Virus record (IMG/VR): IMGVR_UViG_3300046328_000030
Span: 1-38,060 of that record
Source of the DNA: a virus
Reading direction: 5' to 3' (one strand)
Length of the DNA stretch: 38,060 bases
Shown here: positions 31,660 to 38,060 of the stretch, piece after piece
Layout: every line of letters begins with the position of its first letter
Numbering within the stretch: position 1 is the first letter of the stretch
The notes under the pieces: model-generated
The model's database searches: none
Seen by the model: the letters and a program-made list of their open reading frames with translations, nothing else
Told to the model about the DNA's origin: nothing
Translations under genes and position numbers: made by a program

Positions 31660-31857
31660 ATGTGCGCCGATATTACAATGTGTAATGACTATTCCTGTCC
31701 TGCATTTGATGATTGCTATCGAGCACAGGCAAAGCCTAGCATGAGGCAGAGTTACTTCATGACCTCTCCTCGTGACAAGGATAAATGTAGTTACTTTTGG
31801 CCTTTGGAAGAAACAGATGAGAATAGTTCTAGATTGCGAAACAAACCTAGCACATGA
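31660..31857 (+). CDS. Small cysteine-rich protein
   Basis: 65 aa with C2, C8, C13, C19 (MCNDYSCPAFDDCYRA) and a later Cys, probably a metal site. Its ATG follows the HNH stop directly and its last 41 bases overlap the polymerase start. A recurrent type before phage polymerases. Confidence 0.65.
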   Translation: MCADITMCNDYSCPAFDDCYRAQAKPSMRQSYFMTSPRDKDKCSYFWPLEETDENSSRLRNKPST

Positions 31858-33529
31858 TAAGATTCATGTTGTTGTAACCAAAGACATTGACACTGGAGAA
31901 GTAAAGTTATGGAAAGCAGCCGACAACCTGCGGGAGTATTTAAAGGACGTGTCGTTGATAGTCATGCACAACGGCATCGCTTTCGATGCACCAGTATTGA
32001 ATCGCTTATGGAAGACGAAGATTCGTTTGAATCAAGTGTACGATACGTTGATAGTAAGCAGGCTACTCGATCCCTCGCGAGAGAACGGTCACAGCCTCGA
32101 AGCATGGGGACAGACACTTGGGTTTCACAAGATTGACTATGCGAAAGTATGGACATGGCTTATGGATCGTCCTCAAGCGTATTCTGGTGAATGTTTCGAT
32201 ATTCCTCATTATGGGCTTCTTGATGACTATTGCGTACGTGATGTCGAAGTAACTGCTAAACTGTATCTCAAACTAGTCAATGACTTTAATGAGAAACAGT
32301 TCAGTCTGGAATCTTTGGAGCTTGAACACAGTGTTGCAGCTATCATTGCTCACCAAGAAAGGAACGGGTTTAAACTTGACCAAATCTACGCGACCTGCTT
32401 ACTTACTGACATCAAATCAAAAGTGGCAGCAATATATGAGCGAATGCAACAGAGATGGCCTCCTGTCACTGTTGAACGATACTCTGACAAAACAGGAAAG
32501 AGACTCAAGGACAGCGTGGTTACTTTCAACCCCGGAAGTAGACAGCAGATTGGAGAACGACTGAAGGAACTCAGTTGGAAGCCTAAGGAGTTTACCGAGA
32601 CAGGTATTCCTAAGATTGACGAGACTGTGTTGGCAGGCATCAAGATACCAGAGGCTCAGGTCATTGCTGAGTATCTGATGCTGAATAAACGTATCAGTCA
32701 GATCGAGTCTTGGATGGAAGCTGTGGGTAAGGACGGTAGGGTTCACGGTAAGGTCATCACTAACGGTGCTGTTACAGGCCGGATGACCCATAGCAGTCCT
32801 AACATGGCTCAGATTCCCAATGCAGGTAGCATCTATGGCCCTGAGTGCCGTGAATGCTGGACTGTTGAAGAAGGTAATGTGTTGGTAGGTTGCGATGCTT
32901 CAGGTCTGGAGCTTCGTATGTTGGCTCACTATATGAAGGATAATGATTATGTCAGAACAGTTACAGAAGGAAGTTCAAAGCTTGGTACAGATGTACATAC
33001 GGTCAACCAACGAGCTGCTGGACTTGCTACACGAGACAATGCAAAGACATTCATCTATGCCTTTCTCTACGGAGCTGGCGATGCAAAGATTGGAAGTATC
33101 GTTGGAGGAACTGCTAAAGTTGGTAAAGAACTCAAATCAAAGTTTCTGCGACAAACACCCTCACTTGCAAGACTCATCGAAAGAGTCGGAAAGCAGGCAG
33201 CAAAAGGGTGGGTTCCCGGACTTGATGGGAGACGTATTTGGGTTCGATCAGAACACGCTGCCCTCAATTCGCTCCTCCAAGGTGCTGGAGCCATCGTGAT
33301 GAAGAAGGCTCTCGTGATCTTTGACAATAAGGTCAAGGCTAATAAGTGGCCTGTGAAGTATGTCGCCAATGTTCACGATGAATTTCAGATGGAATGCCCT
33401 AAAGAGATTGCTGATATAGTTGGAGCTGCTGCTAGAATGTCAATCATTGAGGCAGGAGAACACTATAAACTTCGCTGTCCTTTGGATGGTGAGTACAAGA
33501 TTGGTGCTAACTGGAGACAGACTCACTGA
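31817..33529 (+). CDS. DNA polymerase, family A (T7-like)
   Basis: 570 aa. 3'-5' exonuclease: D6/E8 (LDCET), D57 (HNGIAFDAP), D142 (YCVRDVE). Polymerase: motif A D360 (GCDASGLELR), O-helix R406...K410...Y414 (RDNAKTFIYAFLYG), motif C H520-D521-E522. The O-helix residue matching E. coli Pol I F762 is tyrosine, as in T7. Shorter than T7 polymerase (704 aa), so the thioredoxin-binding insert is probably missing. ATG 31817 is chosen because it opens directly into the exonuclease motif. Confidence 0.95.
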   Translation: MRIVLDCETNLAHDKIHVVVTKDIDTGEVKLWKAADNLREYLKDVSLIVMHNGIAFDAPVLNRLWKTKIRLNQVYDTLIVSRLLDPSRENGHSLEAWGQTLGFHKIDYAKVWTWLMDRPQAYSGECFDIPHYGLLDDYCVRDVEVTAKLYLKLVNDFNEKQFSLESLELEHSVAAIIAHQERNGFKLDQIYATCLLTDIKSKVAAIYERMQQRWPPVTVERYSDKTGKRLKDSVVTFNPGSRQQIGERLKELSWKPKEFTETGIPKIDETVLAGIKIPEAQVIAEYLMLNKRISQIESWMEAVGKDGRVHGKVITNGAVTGRMTHSSPNMAQIPNAGSIYGPECRECWTVEEGNVLVGCDASGLELRMLAHYMKDNDYVRTVTEGSSKLGTDVHTVNQRAAGLATRDNAKTFIYAFLYGAGDAKIGSIVGGTAKVGKELKSKFLRQTPSLARLIERVGKQAAKGWVPGLDGRRIWVRSEHAALNSLLQGAGAIVMKKALVIFDNKVKANKWPVKYVANVHDEFQMECPKEIADIVGAAARMSIIEAGEHYKLRCPLDGEYKIGANWRQTH

Positions 33530-33542
33530 TCTGATAAAATAA

Positions 33543-33552
33543 TTGTAACAGT
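33543..33552 (+). repeat. Third copy of TTGTAACAGT, before the tRNA promoter
   Basis: Identical to the tandem repeat at 23990-24009. Ends two bases before the -35 box, against 12 bases at the early promoter. Confidence 0.6.
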
Positions 33553-33554
33553 GC

Positions 33555-33582
33555 TTGACTTTGTGTTAAATGCTGCTATAAT
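33555..33582 (+). promoter_or_regulatory. Promoter of the tRNA/SSB transcript
   Basis: TTGACT (33555-33560), 16-base spacer, TATAAT (33577-33582) with TGC just before it, so an extended -10. Transcription would start about 33589, just ahead of the tRNA. Confidence 0.8.
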
Positions 33583-33593
33583 ATATGCAAGAC

Positions 33594-33680
33594 GCGAGTA
33601 TGGTGGAATTGGTATACACAGCAGACTTAAAATCTGCCGCCTGAGAAGGATTGAGGGATCGTGACCCTCTACTCGTACCA
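33594..33680 (+). tRNA. tRNA-Leu, anticodon UAA
   Basis: 87 bases. Acceptor GCGAGTA/TACTCGT, then ACCA encoded; D-arm TGGTGGAATTGGTATACACA very close to bacterial tRNA-Leu; anticodon stem GCAGA/TCTGC with loop CTTAAAA, so anticodon TAA; long variable arm as in class II; T stem GAGGG/CCCTC. The T loop reads ATCGTGA in place of the usual TTCRANN. The first pair is G-T. Supplies the UUA/UUG-reading tRNA. Confidence 0.9.
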
Positions 33681-33842
33681 AGTTATGATCGAAAGCGGAT
33701 GCCAACGGGATACAAGGAGTCGAAAGATCACCGGGGATTGCTATGTCCCAAGGAGAATAGCCCGATACAGTGGAAGAAGTGAGTAGATCACCAAACATGA
33801 CAGCACGGAAAGACGGCATAACATTTTAAAGGAAATTAAATC
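33681..33842 (+). other. Structured leader between tRNA and SSB gene
   Basis: 162 bases with no clear gene (a 33-codon frame from 33685 looks non-native). GATCACC occurs at 33727 and 33788, enclosing a foldable core (GGGG...GCTAT...ATAGC...CCG). Could be a regulatory RNA for the gene at 33843 or the trailer of tRNA processing. Confidence 0.4.
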
Positions 33843-34256
33843 ATGGATAACAAACCAGTCAAAATCGCAGGTCAAATCTTCTGGGCTAACTGGATGAAGG
33901 AATTCAACACCAAGTTCAATGAAGACAACACCAAGTATGAGTGTACAGTCGGTATGCTCTCTGACAAGGCTTGTGAGGCTCTTAAAGGCTTGGGCATCGT
34001 GATCAAAAACAAAGACACAATGGGTAATTACATTGTTGGTAAGTCTAAGTTTGTGTTTGAGCCTGTGGACACTGAAGGTAATCCAGTGGACATTAGTAAG
34101 ATTGGTAACGGTACTAAGATCACTGCTTTGGTTGGTAGCTATCGCCACAAAATGTCGAGTAAGTTCGGTGCTGCTCCGTCCATCGGTAAGATCATTGTGA
34201 CTGACTTGGTTGTCTATGGCGGTGACGCTGAAGGTGACGATGACGACATCCTCTAA
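33843..34256 (+). CDS. Single-stranded DNA-binding protein (gp2.5-type)
   Basis: 137 aa. IAGQIFWANWMKEFNTKFN, LKGLGIVIKNKDTMGNYIVG, KFVFEPVDTEG, then an acidic tail ending DDDDIL. I recognise it as the phage SSB type that stands in for T7 gp2.5; the acidic tail usually contacts polymerase and helicase. First gene of the tRNA-promoter transcript; AAGGAAA precedes the ATG. Confidence 0.75.
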   Translation: MDNKPVKIAGQIFWANWMKEFNTKFNEDNTKYECTVGMLSDKACEALKGLGIVIKNKDTMGNYIVGKSKFVFEPVDTEGNPVDISKIGNGTKITALVGSYRHKMSSKFGAAPSIGKIIVTDLVVYGGDAEGDDDDIL

Positions 34257-34998
34257 GCAGGAACCTAAGATTGCACTAGTTGATGCTGATTTCCTTGTCT
34301 ACCGTATTGGCTTCAGTACGGAGGATGAGCCAAGTGGCATCGCTAAAGCACGATTAACGGAGTGGTTAGAAGACTTTATCTACGTGAAACTCAAGGCTGA
34401 TCATTATCTAGCTTGGATCACAGGTAAATCTAACTACCGTTATGACATTGCCAAGACAGTCCCTTATAAAGGCAACCGTAAGGATGCAGTCAAGCCTAAG
34501 CACTACGATGCCTTACGAGAGCATCTAGTCAAGCGCCATGATGCTATCCTGACGGTAGGCGAGGAAGCTGATGATACTGTCGCCATTGACTCCACCAAGC
34601 TCTTGGATAAGTGCTGGATTGTGCATGTGGATAAGGATCTCGATCAGCTTCAAGGCTGGCATTACAATCCTGTAAAGGATGAAAGATACTATGTCAATGA
34701 GTTCACAGCGTACAGGTCTTTCTGCACTCAGTTACTCACTGGGGACAGGACTGATAACATCCCGTGCTTGGCTGGTATTGGCCCTAAAAAGGCAGAGAAG
34801 GTTCTTAAAGATGCAACGACTAAAGAAGAACTTTTACAAGCAGCGTGGGGAAAGTATCAAGAACTTGGCCATACGGTTGAGTATCTTACAGAGCAAGCAA
34901 GACTTTTATGGTTGCGCAGAGAAGAAGGACAAATATGGCAACCGCCAAACAAGTTGCAATTAAGTACGGATTCAGGTCAGGACTTGAAGAGCGAGTAG
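34240..34998 (+). CDS. 5'-3' exonuclease (T7 gp6 / FEN type)
   Basis: 252 aa. PIN/FEN active-site acids: D15/D17 (LVDADFLVY), E109/D111/D112 (EEADDT), D131/D133 (VDKDLDQL), and D169/D172 in the helix-hairpin-helix GDRTDNIPCLAGIGPKK (168-184). Removes RNA primers and recombines ends in T7-like replication. ATG 34240 chosen, inside the SSB acidic-tail codons. Confidence 0.9.
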   Translation: MTTSSKQEPKIALVDADFLVYRIGFSTEDEPSGIAKARLTEWLEDFIYVKLKADHYLAWITGKSNYRYDIAKTVPYKGNRKDAVKPKHYDALREHLVKRHDAILTVGEEADDTVAIDSTKLLDKCWIVHVDKDLDQLQGWHYNPVKDERYYVNEFTAYRSFCTQLLTGDRTDNIPCLAGIGPKKAEKVLKDATTKEELLQAAWGKYQELGHTVEYLTEQARLLWLRREEGQIWQPPNKLQLSTDSGQDLKSE

Positions 34999-35336
34999 CG
35001 GAACAGTTGGATAAGTTAGGGATTGAGTACACATACGAGAAGGTTAAGCTGAAATACATTAAACCTGCTTCCTCTCATGTGTACACTCCTGACTTTCAAC
35101 TTCCAAACGGGATCATTGTGGAGACTAAAGGGCGCTTCTTAGCGCCTGATCGTCAGAAGCATTTGTTGGTTAAGAAACATAATCCTGAACTCGATATTAG
35201 ATTTATTTTTTCAAACTCAAATGCACGAATCAGTAAGACATCCAAAACAACCTACGCAATGTGGTGTAGAAAAAATGGATATCTCTTTTCTGATAAGACT
35301 ATCCCTGAGGAGTGGTTAAATGAATGTAAAGACTGA
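34935..35336 (+). CDS. Endonuclease I, Holliday-junction resolvase (T7 gp3-like)
   Basis: 133 aa, clearly alike to T7 gp3. Catalytic E18 (FRSGLEERV), D53 (YTPDFQLPNG), E63 and K65 (VETKG); later KHLLVKKHNPELDIRF and IPEEWL as in T7. Resolves branched DNA before packaging and degrades host DNA. ATG 34935 chosen (GAAGAAGGA upstream). Overlaps the exonuclease gene by 64 bases. Confidence 0.93.
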   Translation: MATAKQVAIKYGFRSGLEERVAEQLDKLGIEYTYEKVKLKYIKPASSHVYTPDFQLPNGIIVETKGRFLAPDRQKHLLVKKHNPELDIRFIFSNSNARISKTSKTTYAMWCRKNGYLFSDKTIPEEWLNECKD

Positions 35337-35457
35337 GAAACAAGTAATAGTAACTTATAAGTTTACCAAAAACGAACGAGACTACCTTATTAAGATAGGT
35401 TTGTGGGACTCTATCATTGGACGTTTGCTGAGCAATGAAAGGATTGAAGTTGAGTAA
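35320..35457 (+). CDS. Small hypothetical protein
   Basis: 45 aa; VTYKFTKNERDYLIKIGLWD then a basic/acidic helix. Overlaps the endonuclease stop and the thyX start, in step with the tight operon. No family known to me. Confidence 0.55.
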   Translation: MNVKTEKQVIVTYKFTKNERDYLIKIGLWDSIIGRLLSNERIEVE

Positions 35458-36133
35458 AGTATCATTGGTTTGTTATTCCGTCCCTGCACCGGGACTTGTT
35501 GAGAAAGGTATCAAAGATGCTCAAGATCTTCTTGCGTACATGGCTCGTGTCTCTAATCCAGACAACCAGTATGCCACGGAGTCAGGCCCAAAGCTGTTGA
35601 AGTATTTGATCAACAACAAGCACTGGTCGCCTTTGGAAATGGTTCACTTGTCCTTGGAGATTGAGACTACTCGTGACATTGCTCGTCAGATCTTGCGTCA
35701 CCGCAGCTTCAGCTTTCAAGAGTTCTCTCAGCGATATGCTGCTGTGCAAGGCTTTGAGATGTCTGAGGTACGCTTGCAGGATGTACGTAATCGACAGAAC
35801 AGCATTGAAGTGGGAGACTCTGATCTACATCACTGGTGGTTCCAAGCTCAAAAGCGTGTACGCGATGATGCTGAGTTGATGTACAATATGTCATTGGCTA
35901 AAGGTATTGCTAAGGAGCAAGCACGTAAGCTACTGCCTGAAGGCCTTACAATGAGCCGTATGTACATGGCAGGTAATCTGCGTAGTTGGCTTCACTATGT
36001 GGATATTCGCTGTGACAAGGCTACGCAGAAGGAACATCGTGAGGTAGCGGAGCAGGTTAAGCTGATCGTTTGTGAACAGTTCCCTGCTGTTAAAGAATTG
36101 TTTTATGCAAAGGAATTGAATAATGCGTATTGA
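35435..36133 (+). CDS. thyX: Flavin-dependent thymidylate synthase
   Basis: 232 aa. The ThyX signature RHRxxSxxExSxRY is present at 88-101 (RHRSFSFQEFSQRY), with NKHWSPLEMV before it and LPEGLTMSRMYMAGNLRSW after. Makes dTMP from dUMP with FAD and folate. Start ATG 35435, but a TTG at 35450 with AAAGGA upstream is about as likely. Works with RNR and the DUF3310 kinase. Confidence 0.95.
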   Translation: MKGLKLSKVSLVCYSVPAPGLVEKGIKDAQDLLAYMARVSNPDNQYATESGPKLLKYLINNKHWSPLEMVHLSLEIETTRDIARQILRHRSFSFQEFSQRYAAVQGFEMSEVRLQDVRNRQNSIEVGDSDLHHWWFQAQKRVRDDAELMYNMSLAKGIAKEQARKLLPEGLTMSRMYMAGNLRSWLHYVDIRCDKATQKEHREVAEQVKLIVCEQFPAVKELFYAKELNNAY

Positions 36134-36419
36134 ACAGGTTGAAGACTTGCTAGACGAATTTGACTTTAGTAAGGTCAAGAAAGTTATGGATTTCTTGGAA
36201 TGGAATTACTTTGATAGTCCAGATAAAGAGGTCAGCATCGGTGAACTTCGGCGGATGGCTCGATACTTATTGGAGATTGCGTACAATGCTGATCCAAGTC
36301 CTGAGTTCATGACAGGCTCTGGTGGCTTTGAAGTGACTCGCTATATGCACCCGGGAGATACTACAAAGTATCTTACTTTATCTTTTGTTGTCGTTAACTG
36401 GAGTAACCCTGTATGTTGA
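36123..36419 (+). CDS. Hypothetical protein
   Basis: 98 aa. Acidic helical start (IEQVEDLLDEFDFSKVKKVM), a middle helix (IGELRRMARYLLEIA) and beta end with GGFEVTRYMHPG. A recurrent small phage protein type next to MazG-like genes; no known function. Confidence 0.65.
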   Translation: MRIEQVEDLLDEFDFSKVKKVMDFLEWNYFDSPDKEVSIGELRRMARYLLEIAYNADPSPEFMTGSGGFEVTRYMHPGDTTKYLTLSFVVVNWSNPVC

Positions 36420-36721
36420 TTGAAGAGTATCAAGAACTAGCGTTTAAGACAGCGCTAGAGACTGCTAAGAACCCTGCTTACATGGTATCTAACCTTACCT
36501 CTGAAGCTGGTGAAGTTGCAGGTAAGTATGCCAAGTGGATTCGAGATGGTATCTTGGATGAAGAAGGTATGCAGAAGGAAGTTGGTGATGTGTTCTGGCA
36601 GATCGCTGGCTTGGCTACAGTAATGGGCTGGAGCTTGGCTGATATTGCAAGTCAGAACCTGAAGAAGCTGGCACAACGACAGATTAACAATACTTTGAAA
36701 GGATCTGGCGATGATCGATAA
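36413..36721 (+). CDS. MazG-like nucleotide pyrophosphohydrolase
   Basis: 102 aa. All-alpha NTP pyrophosphatase with the metal residues E31-x2-E34 (TSEAGEVAG) and E56-x2-D59 (KEVGDVFW). Could act on dUTP or other non-standard dNTPs, or lower (p)ppGpp as proposed for phage MazG. Overlaps both neighbours. Confidence 0.88.
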   Translation: MLIEEYQELAFKTALETAKNPAYMVSNLTSEAGEVAGKYAKWIRDGILDEEGMQKEVGDVFWQIAGLATVMGWSLADIASQNLKKLAQRQINNTLKGSGDDR

Positions 36722-36980
36722 AGAAGAGATTATGCAAGTGTTTGGGTTCTCTTACGTTGATTGTGATGGCAAGACGTATACGAAAATCATTGAGACACCC
36801 GGAGTTACGTGGCATGAGTGCATGGACGGCTATGTAAAGTTCTTAGAGTCAGTGTTTGGCTATGACATTAAGAATCAAGTACGCTTGGAAGAGCCTAAGT
36901 GGTTGAGTACGATGTATGATAATCACCATGACTATCTTGACCCTTGGACTGGTGAGTACTTCACTAAGGACGAAGACTGA
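36711..36980 (+). CDS. Hypothetical protein
   Basis: 89 aa. FGFSYVDCDGKTYTKIIET, then WHECMDGYVKFLESVFGYDI, and an acidic, His/Tyr-rich end. Known to me as a recurring phage gene type without function. Start 36711 (AAAGGA) or 36732. Confidence 0.6.
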   Translation: MIDKEEIMQVFGFSYVDCDGKTYTKIIETPGVTWHECMDGYVKFLESVFGYDIKNQVRLEEPKWLSTMYDNHHDYLDPWTGEYFTKDED

Positions 36981-37366
36981 TGACTAAGGAAGAACGGTTG
37001 GAATATCAACGAAATCGAAGACTGCTTAACAAGAATCAGGATACAAGGACGTACGAGAAAACCATGAATGGATATCTTATGCGAATGTACCGAAACATGA
37101 AAAGCAGAATTACAGGTGTTCAGAGTAAGAAAGCTCATTTGTATTTAGGAAAAGAACTCATGGACAAGGAATTGTTTTATGAATTTGCAAAATGTTCTCC
37201 TATGTTTCGGACATTGTTCTATCAATATGAAGGTAGCGGGTATGCTCAAAAGTTAGCGCCTACTCCAGACCGTATTGATTCTACAAAAGGTTATACAGTG
37301 GAAAATATTCAATGGGTAACACATTCTGTTAATTCAGGACGAACTACACGAGGGCTTAATGGATAA
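36980..37366 (+). CDS. Putative HNH-related endonuclease
   Basis: 128 aa, basic N-terminal half (helices rich in Arg/Lys), and a closing PTPDRIDSTKGYTVENIQWV followed by SVNSGRTTRG. The phrase 'PDRID..KGYT..NI.WV' matches the divergent HNH core of small phage nucleases. A+T-rich, inserted between conserved genes with 1-8 base overlaps. Likely mobile. Confidence 0.55.
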   Translation: MTKEERLEYQRNRRLLNKNQDTRTYEKTMNGYLMRMYRNMKSRITGVQSKKAHLYLGKELMDKELFYEFAKCSPMFRTLFYQYEGSGYAQKLAPTPDRIDSTKGYTVENIQWVTHSVNSGRTTRGLNG

Positions 37367-38060
37367 ACCACTACGTATTCTATGTATCCCTGATACACAG
37401 TGTAAGCCCGATACTCCTACCGAGCACCTTGAGTGGGCAGGTAAGGCTATCTGTGATTACCGTCCTGACGTTGTTGTTCATTTAGGAGACCATTGGGATT
37501 TTCCTAGTTTGAGTAGTCACGACAAATCAGGTAGCAAATACTTTGAAGGTAAGCGCTATCTTGCTGACGTTGACGCAGGGAATAAAGGAATGGATGTATT
37601 GCTGGCTCCTTTGAAGACTCTTCAGAAAACACAGAAGGAATCTAAACATAAGGTGTATAAGCCTCGTTTAGTGTTTCTAAAAGGAAACCACTGTAACCGA
37701 CTTACTCGGGCTGTTGAAAACAACCCAATGCTAGAAGGATTAATGACATATGATCATCTTAATCTCAAAGATTGGGAAGTTCACGACTTTCTCCATCCTG
37801 TCTTTATCAATGGTGTTGGTTTTAATCACTATTGGCCTGTCGGTGCTATGGGGCGTCCAGCAGGAACCACTAGTGCTCTGGTCAACAAGCTTCATATGTC
37901 TGTCGTGGCTGGTCACCAACAGGGTAAGCAAATTGCCTATGGTAAACGTGCTGATGGGAAACCTATTTGCGGTATCATCGCTGGTAGTTACTATCTACAT
38001 GATGAGTCGTACATGGACAAACTATCAAACCGTCACTGGCGTGGCTTGGTTGTCTTGAAT
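37359..38060 (+). CDS. Metallophosphoesterase, N-terminal 234 residues (continues at base 3)
   Basis: Calcineurin-like phosphoesterase: D12 (CIPDTQ), GDHWD at 43-47, GNH at 109-111, and VVAGHQQG near 188-195 for the two-metal site. Phage members are found beside replication genes; the substrate is unknown (nucleotides or nucleic-acid ends). The gene runs off the window; with the end at 3-98 it totals 265 aa. Confidence 0.9.
   Translation, partial: MDKPLRILCIPDTQCKPDTPTEHLEWAGKAICDYRPDVVVHLGDHWDFPSLSSHDKSGSKYFEGKRYLADVDAGNKGMDVLLAPLKTLQKTQKESKHKVYKPRLVFLKGNHCNRLTRAVENNPMLEGLMTYDHLNLKDWEVHDFLHPVFINGVGFNHYWPVGAMGRPAGTTSALVNKLHMSVVAGHQQGKQIAYGKRADGKPICGIIAGSYYLHDESYMDKLSNRHWRGLVVLN

Overview
The window looks like one essentially complete genome of a short-tailed (podovirus-like) lytic phage of a Gram-negative, probably proteobacterial, host. 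Terminase, portal, scaffold, coat, adaptor and nozzle genes and three internal virion proteins are all present, and there is no integrase, repressor or phage RNA polymerase. Transcription seems to rest on host sigma70-type promoters, several of them near consensus. The two ends of the window fit together: the metallophosphoesterase gene that runs off the right end continues in the first 98 bases, if the two-base AT shared by the ends is counted once. The molecule is therefore circular or circularly permuted, about 38.06 kb.

Layout: a non-coding control region (about 23.2-24.08 kb) separates two divergent arms. The leftward (minus) arm, 23.2 down to 5.6 kb, is the late module: terminase small and large subunits, portal, collagen/glycine-rich fibre, scaffold, coat, adaptor, nozzle, second fibre, small cupin protein, three internal virion proteins, an M15 endopeptidase endolysin, and three small membrane proteins (lysis). 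The rightward (plus) arm runs 24.08 to 38.06 kb and on through the junction to 5.57 kb: a block of small accessory genes (24-28.7 kb), then a T7-type replication set (primase-helicase, family A DNA polymerase, SSB-like protein, 5'-3' exonuclease, endonuclease I), and a nucleotide-supply set (ThyX, MazG-like, DUF3310, class I ribonucleotide reductase NrdB/NrdA, glutaredoxin), ending with PhoH and a ClpP-like serine protease. The arms converge on a strong hairpin terminator at 5575-5606. One tRNA-Leu(UAA) gene with its own promoter lies after the polymerase.

Most worth a second look: (1) an HNH endonuclease inserted at the 3' end of the endolysin, where the endolysin has a complete substitute C-terminus and the displaced original C-terminus survives just beyond the HNH gene; (2) an apparent replication and control region with two perfect DnaA boxes and a third degenerate one in strict 11-bp steps, a 24-bp direct repeat and AT-rich palindromes; (3) a 10-bp motif set upstream of two promoters at distances differing by one helical turn; (4) five homing-type or putatively mobile nuclease genes in 38 kb. 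I did not find a clearly new multi-gene system; the accessory block contains many unrecognised small genes, including tiny translationally coupled membrane peptides and a GP88-like protein with two cysteine clusters.
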